From: Prochlorococcus sp. AG-363-P08
GTDB lineage: Bacteria > Cyanobacteriota > Cyanobacteriia > PCC-6307 > Cyanobiaceae
Assembly: GCA_003278195.1 (NCBI GenBank)
Contig: QCGE01000001.1
Location: 1-64,000 of the forward strand
Reading direction: 5' to 3'
DNA: 64,000 bases
Below the pieces are notes generated by a model. That model had not been told where the DNA came from and made no database searches. It saw only the letters and a list, made by a program, of their open reading frames with translations. The position numbers and the translations under genes were made by a program. Shown here in pieces: positions 59,821-64,000 of this stretch; the first letter of the stretch is position 1; the number at the start of each line of letters is the position of its first letter.

Positions 59821-61266
59821 TTAATCAGGCAAAAGCCGATTCAAAGGCCTACATGGCTGCAAAACCTGAAGAACATCACCGCCCCAACTTCTGCTTCTAA
59901 CTCGTCCATCCAGAATTGCGAGACGACCACAAGTTCGTCTTAACGGAGTTAATGCTGGAGGAATCAGACATAAAGCTTCGGGCAATAAAAAGCCTCGAAA
60001 CCAATCAAGACCCTTCCTTTTAAAAGCCTCAACACGCGAGGCAATGAGAGGCGACTCCAAACTCGCTAAAGGAAGTAATCCAATAATCAATTGTTCCGGT
60101 GCAGGTAGTTGATCTTGGTGATTTAACCACCACTCCCATCGACAACAGACAACACCATTGGAATCAGGTGAAGTTGTTTCATGTGAAATTCTTTTTCCAA
60201 ATTCAGCCGCCAAAGCGGTTGCAAGCTGCAGTCTCAACTGTGGATCATCTAACAAAATGATAGTCAAACCAGTTCGGCCCAAAATCAACCTTAAACACTG
60301 TTGCAAAAGATAATCAGCAAAGATTTCAGTATTAAGCAAAGGTTGCCGGCGAGGCATGTACAAAGGAATCGGATCCTGGATATTTGGCTCATTTAAAGAG
60401 ACCACAACAAGTTTTGGGAAACCCCCTTCCGGCGATTCTGCAAAGGTCAAAGAAGTATTCACAGCTCCACTAATCAAAATTGCAGGTTGATTCGTTAAAA
60501 GCCCTTGCAAAAGTTCCAAAGGCTCTAAAGGTTGTAATTGCCAAACCCAATTGAGCATCTTGTGATCTAGTTGTGCCCAAAGAGCCCATTGATCAGAATG
60601 AATATTTCGCAACGCCTGCCATGGGGAAGGTAAGAGGCTTAAAGAAGCTATTTCTTTTTGAACTGCGCGCAGATCAGAACCGTCCATTAAAACACTTGAA
60701 TTCGAACGAGAAGCAATCGCAAAAAGTCGAAGAGTTATACCTTCATATAGCTGAATTAATGATTGAACTAAAGAAGGATATGCATGACGTAAACGTTCCC
60801 AATCGTTGATGCTGACTTCAATTGTCATAGCATCTCTAAGTTTTTGAACAAAAAATTCTGCTTCTGGAATTATCAACTGTCTGTTCTTCAAAAAACCTTT
60901 TTCATAAGCTTCTATTAGGCCACCTACATCAAGCAACCAAATCTGATCCAGAGGAGGAGGTTTCGAACCTTCCCAACAGCCAAGAGAAAATCCAAACGAA
61001 TGAAGGCGGGGTAGTTCGACATTTAAAAATCTTCTTCTCAAAGGTTGAGAAAGAACCAAAACCCCTCCACATTCTTCTAAGCAAAGTGGAACCATCAAGC
61101 CAAGCCACCATTCGTTCTGAAAAATAGACTCAAGCTTGATCAGCGTATGGTCCTTTCTCCGAAGACTTCTTGCTACAAGCCTGCTAAATGTGAGGTGATG
61201 CGGCCATGTAGAAGAATTCTGCCTAAGCAGATTCTTCAAATTTTTATGGGCATTGGCTTCCAACAT
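59821..61266 (-). CDS. DinG/Rad3-like helicase-related protein, degenerate
   Basis: A 481-residue protein related to the DinG/XPD helicase group. The C-terminal half is the best evidence: KRKGLDWFRGFLLPEALCLIPPALTPLRRTCGRLAILDGRVRSRSWGGDVLQVL resembles motifs V-VI. A GxGKT Walker A is not visible where expected (WWLGLMVPLCLEECGGVLVLS), and the DEAH position reads PEAE. It is therefore unlikely to be an active ATP-driven helicase. Similar genes sit beside tyrA in related cyanobacteria; function unknown. Confidence 0.65.
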   Translation of the reverse strand: MLEANAHKNLKNLLRQNSSTWPHHLTFSRLVARSLRRKDHTLIKLESIFQNEWWLGLMVPLCLEECGGVLVLSQPLRRRFLNVELPRLHSFGFSLGCWEGSKPPPLDQIWLLDVGGLIEAYEKGFLKNRQLIIPEAEFFVQKLRDAMTIEVSINDWERLRHAYPSLVQSLIQLYEGITLRLFAIASRSNSSVLMDGSDLRAVQKEIASLSLLPSPWQALRNIHSDQWALWAQLDHKMLNWVWQLQPLEPLELLQGLLTNQPAILISGAVNTSLTFAESPEGGFPKLVVVSLNEPNIQDPIPLYMPRRQPLLNTEIFADYLLQQCLRLILGRTGLTIILLDDPQLRLQLATALAAEFGKRISHETTSPDSNGVVCCRWEWWLNHQDQLPAPEQLIIGLLPLASLESPLIASRVEAFKRKGLDWFRGFLLPEALCLIPPALTPLRRTCGRLAILDGRVRSRSWGGDVLQVLQPCRPLNRLLPD

Positions 61267-61360
61267 ATTGCAAGCCTAGAAAGCTAAAAAGAACAAAGCA
61301 TCGATACCCAAATATGGAAGTTCTTGGTCTATAACGATCTGAGGCTCTATAAAGACATTA

Positions 61361-62227
61361 ATGGAGCAAAAAGAACAACCATTTGGCGTAATTGGAGTTG
61401 TAGGTCTAGGGCTTATAGGAGGTTCCTTAGGCCTAGACCTACAATCACTTGGCTTCAAGGTGCATGGCCTAACTCACCGAAAAGAAACTGCTGAAAGAGC
61501 AATAGAACTCGAACTGGCTTCAAAAATAAGTACCAATCCTTCAATCTTGACAGATTGTTCTTTAATCATCTTGGCTCTACCCATCAAAGAGCTTCTAGAT
61601 CCAACAAAAGAACTTTTAAATTGCTTACCTCAAAAAGCAGTAATAACAGATGTTGGTTCTGTTAAAGAACCAATTTTAAAAATATGGAAAAAATTACACC
61701 CACGCTTTGTAGCCAGTCACCCAATGGCCGGGACAAATAAATCAGGCGTAGAGTCAGGCAGAAGAAATTTATTTCAAAACCGTACTTGGGTCTGCACCCC
61801 TGATGAAAATACAAACCAAAATGCACTCAAATTAGTAAAACTATTTGCCGAAAAGTTAGGTAGCAGATGGATACAAGCTGATGCCAGGGCTCATGATGAA
61901 GCAGTAGCTCTTATTTCTCATTTGCCAGTTCTTATAAGCGCTGCATTGCTAAAAACCGTAGAAGGAAACAAAGATCAAGATTTGTTCCCTTTACTGAAAG
62001 AACTTGCTTCTAGTGGCTTTGCAGACACAACACGTGTTGGGGGAGGAAATCCAACTCTTGGAGCAGCCATGGCATCTTCAAATACCAATGCAATACTTAA
62101 AGGAATCAAAAACTATCAATCTATTATTAATGATTTTGAAAAATTAATTAAAGAAGAGAATTGGCCAGATCTAAAAGAGCAACTCAATCAAACTAAAATA
62201 CTAAGAGAAGAATTCTTCTCGTCTTAA
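61361..62227 (+). CDS. tyrA: Prephenate/arogenate dehydrogenase
   Basis: TyrA, 288 residues, NAD(P)-dependent, tyrosine synthesis. The nucleotide-binding motif is VVGLGLIGGSLGLDL; ITDVGSVKEPI, SHPMAGTNKSGVE and ALISHLPVLISAAL are conserved. Cyanobacterial TyrA usually prefers arogenate and NADP. Divergent from the DinG-like gene with 94 bases between starts. Confidence 0.94.
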   Translation: MEQKEQPFGVIGVVGLGLIGGSLGLDLQSLGFKVHGLTHRKETAERAIELELASKISTNPSILTDCSLIILALPIKELLDPTKELLNCLPQKAVITDVGSVKEPILKIWKKLHPRFVASHPMAGTNKSGVESGRRNLFQNRTWVCTPDENTNQNALKLVKLFAEKLGSRWIQADARAHDEAVALISHLPVLISAALLKTVEGNKDQDLFPLLKELASSGFADTTRVGGGNPTLGAAMASSNTNAILKGIKNYQSIINDFEKLIKEENWPDLKEQLNQTKILREEFFSS

Positions 62228-62244
62228 AAAATGAAAATTTAAAC

Positions 62245-63750
62245 CTAAATATTTAAGGATATTCCCCTCTTGGACAAAAGCTGCCTACATGCCATTAAAG
62301 CAGACTGTGTAACACCTGCTGTACCTTCTCCAGGGTAAATCGAGTCTCCACATAACCATAAACCTGGAATTGGAGTTCTACTAGCCAATCCAAATGGACC
62401 AAAAAAATCGGGATGCTGGCCAATACCACCTACAATTCCATTAGGTCGACCAGTCCATTTAGCAAAACTTTTGGGAGTTGAAAGCTCATTATGATGCCAA
62501 TCATTAGAAGAAATCTTTAATAGATTTTCCAGCGCACATCTTATAGAAAGCTGAGATCTCTTTTTTTTATTTTTATAAGCGGCATCACTTAAATCACACC
62601 ATTCAAAAATATCCGTAAAGACACTTGCAATAACAGTTGCATAACCACTAGGAGCTCGTCCATCACCTTCACTACTAATTGAGACAAATAAATCACCCGG
62701 ATCATCAAGTGATAGTTGAATATGATTTGGACATTCCGCTGGTAAGAAATCTCTTTTAATTGAAGAATAGAAAACTATTGCTCCACTTGGAACGGGGAGT
62801 TTTTTTAAATAGTCAACATAAGAATCAACATGACTATTGCCAGGTTCAAGCAAGTCAATTAAGCATTGTGGAGGAAGACTACACACAACATCAAGTGCTG
62901 AATACTTTCTCACTTTTCCTACAGAATCTTGAACACTTACATTTACTAAATTCTTAGTGGGTTCAACATCTAAAGATATTACACGATGTTGGCAAAATAT
63001 ACCTCCTCCATCTCTCCTAATTGAATTACTTAATTGATCACTTAGAACTTGCATAGATCCATTCAAATGCCAAAGGCCTAAGGGATCCTGAGCCATTTGT
63101 AAAACTGTTGCCCCATATAATGCCGCTGTTCTATCCACTGGCTCTTGAGAATATAGTTTAAGTTGTAAATCCAAAAAATGTCTTAACCGTAAATCTTGAT
63201 TTACACCACAAAACCTTAGTAAATCAGCAACAGAGCATTTACTAAATAAACCTGAAAAAAGAGTAGATGGTCTAATTGCCTTGGAAAATTGAATGAAATC
63301 CCATGTATTTCTGAATGGAAGAATTGGGCCTCTATTTGCAAAATCCCAATTCGCAGAATGTAAATCTTCTAATAAACCCCAAAAAGATTCAGTACCAGGA
63401 AAATGTTTTTTACGCTCTTCTTTCCAACGGCCTCGATGATGCCAAAGATTAATCGGATCAAGACCATCTGCAAGATCTACAGAACATGCTGGATCTAATA
63501 AATGTGCTTTAGGCAATGGAATGCCTAAATGTTGAAAAACTCTCTGATGGCTCCCACCTATTTCAAATCCCGCAACCTGAGTAGCACCTGCATCAAATAC
63601 AAAAGGTCCACGAGAAAAAGTTCCGGCACAGCCACCTAATTGAGAATGTGCTTCAAAAAGAGTTACCTCAACTCCCTGATTCGCCAATAAGGCTGCAGTA
63701 GTCAGGCCTGCAATCCCTCCACCAATGACAATTACGGGTTCTTGTAGCAT
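62245..63750 (-). CDS. crtD: CrtD-type carotenoid desaturase
   Basis: FAD enzyme of 501 residues in the phytoene desaturase superfamily. The dinucleotide motif VIVIGGGIAGLTTAALLANQGVEVTLFEAH is followed by GGCAGTFSRGPFVFDAGATQVAGFEIGGSHQRVFQHLGIPLP, which fits the C-3',4' desaturase CrtD group better than the CRTISO/CrtH isomerase (which has GGSAGYFERxGYRFDVGAS). The C-terminal LWLCGDSIYPGEGTAGVTQSAL is the usual FAD segment. The physiological substrate here is unclear. Confidence 0.75.
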   Translation of the reverse strand: MLQEPVIVIGGGIAGLTTAALLANQGVEVTLFEAHSQLGGCAGTFSRGPFVFDAGATQVAGFEIGGSHQRVFQHLGIPLPKAHLLDPACSVDLADGLDPINLWHHRGRWKEERKKHFPGTESFWGLLEDLHSANWDFANRGPILPFRNTWDFIQFSKAIRPSTLFSGLFSKCSVADLLRFCGVNQDLRLRHFLDLQLKLYSQEPVDRTAALYGATVLQMAQDPLGLWHLNGSMQVLSDQLSNSIRRDGGGIFCQHRVISLDVEPTKNLVNVSVQDSVGKVRKYSALDVVCSLPPQCLIDLLEPGNSHVDSYVDYLKKLPVPSGAIVFYSSIKRDFLPAECPNHIQLSLDDPGDLFVSISSEGDGRAPSGYATVIASVFTDIFEWCDLSDAAYKNKKKRSQLSIRCALENLLKISSNDWHHNELSTPKSFAKWTGRPNGIVGGIGQHPDFFGPFGLASRTPIPGLWLCGDSIYPGEGTAGVTQSALMACRQLLSKRGISLNI

Positions 63751-63785
63751 TCCAAAATGCCTACAAAGCTAATCAAGAGAAGTGT

Positions 63786-64000
63786 ATGCAAAAGCAATTG
63801 CTTGAATCACTTTTTAACCCAAAAGGTCCCTTTGAAGGGAATGAACTACAAAATATTTCTTGTATTCAAGATGGATCTAAGAATAAAGCTTGGAAACTGG
63901 ACTTATCTGATGGACGGAAATTCTTTGCGAAAACAGGCGATAAACACATGCTGCAAGCAGAATCAAAGAGCTTAAAAAAGCTAAGTAGCTGGGCAGATCA
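63786..64000 (+). CDS. Fructosamine kinase family protein (partial)
   Basis: The start of a gene cut by the window end. ATG 63786 gives MQKQLLESLFNPKGPFEGNE, then LDLSDGRKFFAKTGDKHMLQAESKSLKKLSSW, with the ATP-binding lysine (KFFAK) and the Glu of the AE motif typical of fructosamine/ketosamine kinases, which repair glycated protein amines. Divergent from crtD with 35 bases between starts. 71 codons are visible. Confidence 0.8.
   Translation, partial: MQKQLLESLFNPKGPFEGNELQNISCIQDGSKNKAWKLDLSDGRKFFAKTGDKHMLQAESKSLKKLSSWAD

Noticed and set aside
1-64000. CRISPR arrays, insertion sequences, prophage or integrase/att sites
   Set aside because: No regularly spaced repeats, transposases, integrases or tRNA-flanking duplications were seen near the three tRNA genes.

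Overview
The window is a piece of the core chromosome of a marine picocyanobacterium, almost certainly Prochlorococcus. The grounds are AT-rich, tightly packed genes; psaA/psaB, psaL/psaI, ndhN and ldpA; ferredoxin-dependent glutamate synthase; and a cyanobacterial str + S10-spc-alpha ribosomal gene order lacking rpsN, rpmD and infA at their usual places. Gene lengths and the moderate AT bias suggest a low-light type, but the strain cannot be fixed by reading alone. I see no insertion sequences, prophage, CRISPR array, rRNA or restriction island.

Layout. 0.2-7 kb: two radical-SAM proteins flank a dapL-clpS-CPBP protease operon. 7-13 kb: rne-rnhB, a DUF1997 gene, pheA, a quinone/tocopherol methyltransferase and a LON-domain protein. 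12.9-17.7 kb (minus): the str cluster rpsL-rpsG-fusA-tuf-rpsJ. 18-26 kb: glsF and a YciI-like gene, lipA, tRNA-Pro and a cbiG-cobJ fusion. 26-32.5 kb: photosystem I, with psaA-psaB on plus, psaL and a 38-codon psaI on minus, and a possible small membrane protein between them. 32.5-38.5 kb: a small hypothetical, a glycosyltransferase, a divergent pair of cell-wall enzymes, a candidate small RNA, two small unknown genes, tRNA-Ser, alr and an HNH protein. 38.5-55.4 kb (minus): one long run from rplC to prfA, 29 genes, including secY, adk, rpoA and truA. 55.8-64 kb: ndhN-ldpA, tRNA-Gln, a HAD gene, recA behind a likely LexA box, DUF2839, a degenerate DinG-like protein, tyrA, crtD and the start of a fructosamine-kinase-family gene.

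How it works together. Most genes serve translation, photosystem I, nitrogen assimilation (glsF), aromatic amino acid synthesis (pheA, tyrA), diaminopimelate and peptidoglycan metabolism (dapL, alr, NlpC/P60, the serine hydrolase) and cofactors (lipA, cbiG-cobJ). I found no clear new multi-gene system. The most interesting signals are at smaller scale: a GC-rich structured psaA leader continuing into compositionally distinct 5' ends of psaA and psaB; an unlisted small Trp-rich ORF between psaB and psaL; a two-hairpin candidate RNA before two small metal-ligand-rich proteins; perfect inverted repeats that use the 3' codons of rpmJ and of the DUF2839 gene; a recA leader combining a LexA-like box with a terminator-like hairpin; and crtD and ldpA in a lineage where their known partners or products are missing.

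Several start sites were moved from the longest open frame to a better-supported codon (for example fusA GTG at 16720, psaA at 26489, rplW at 54068). These choices are stated per gene.
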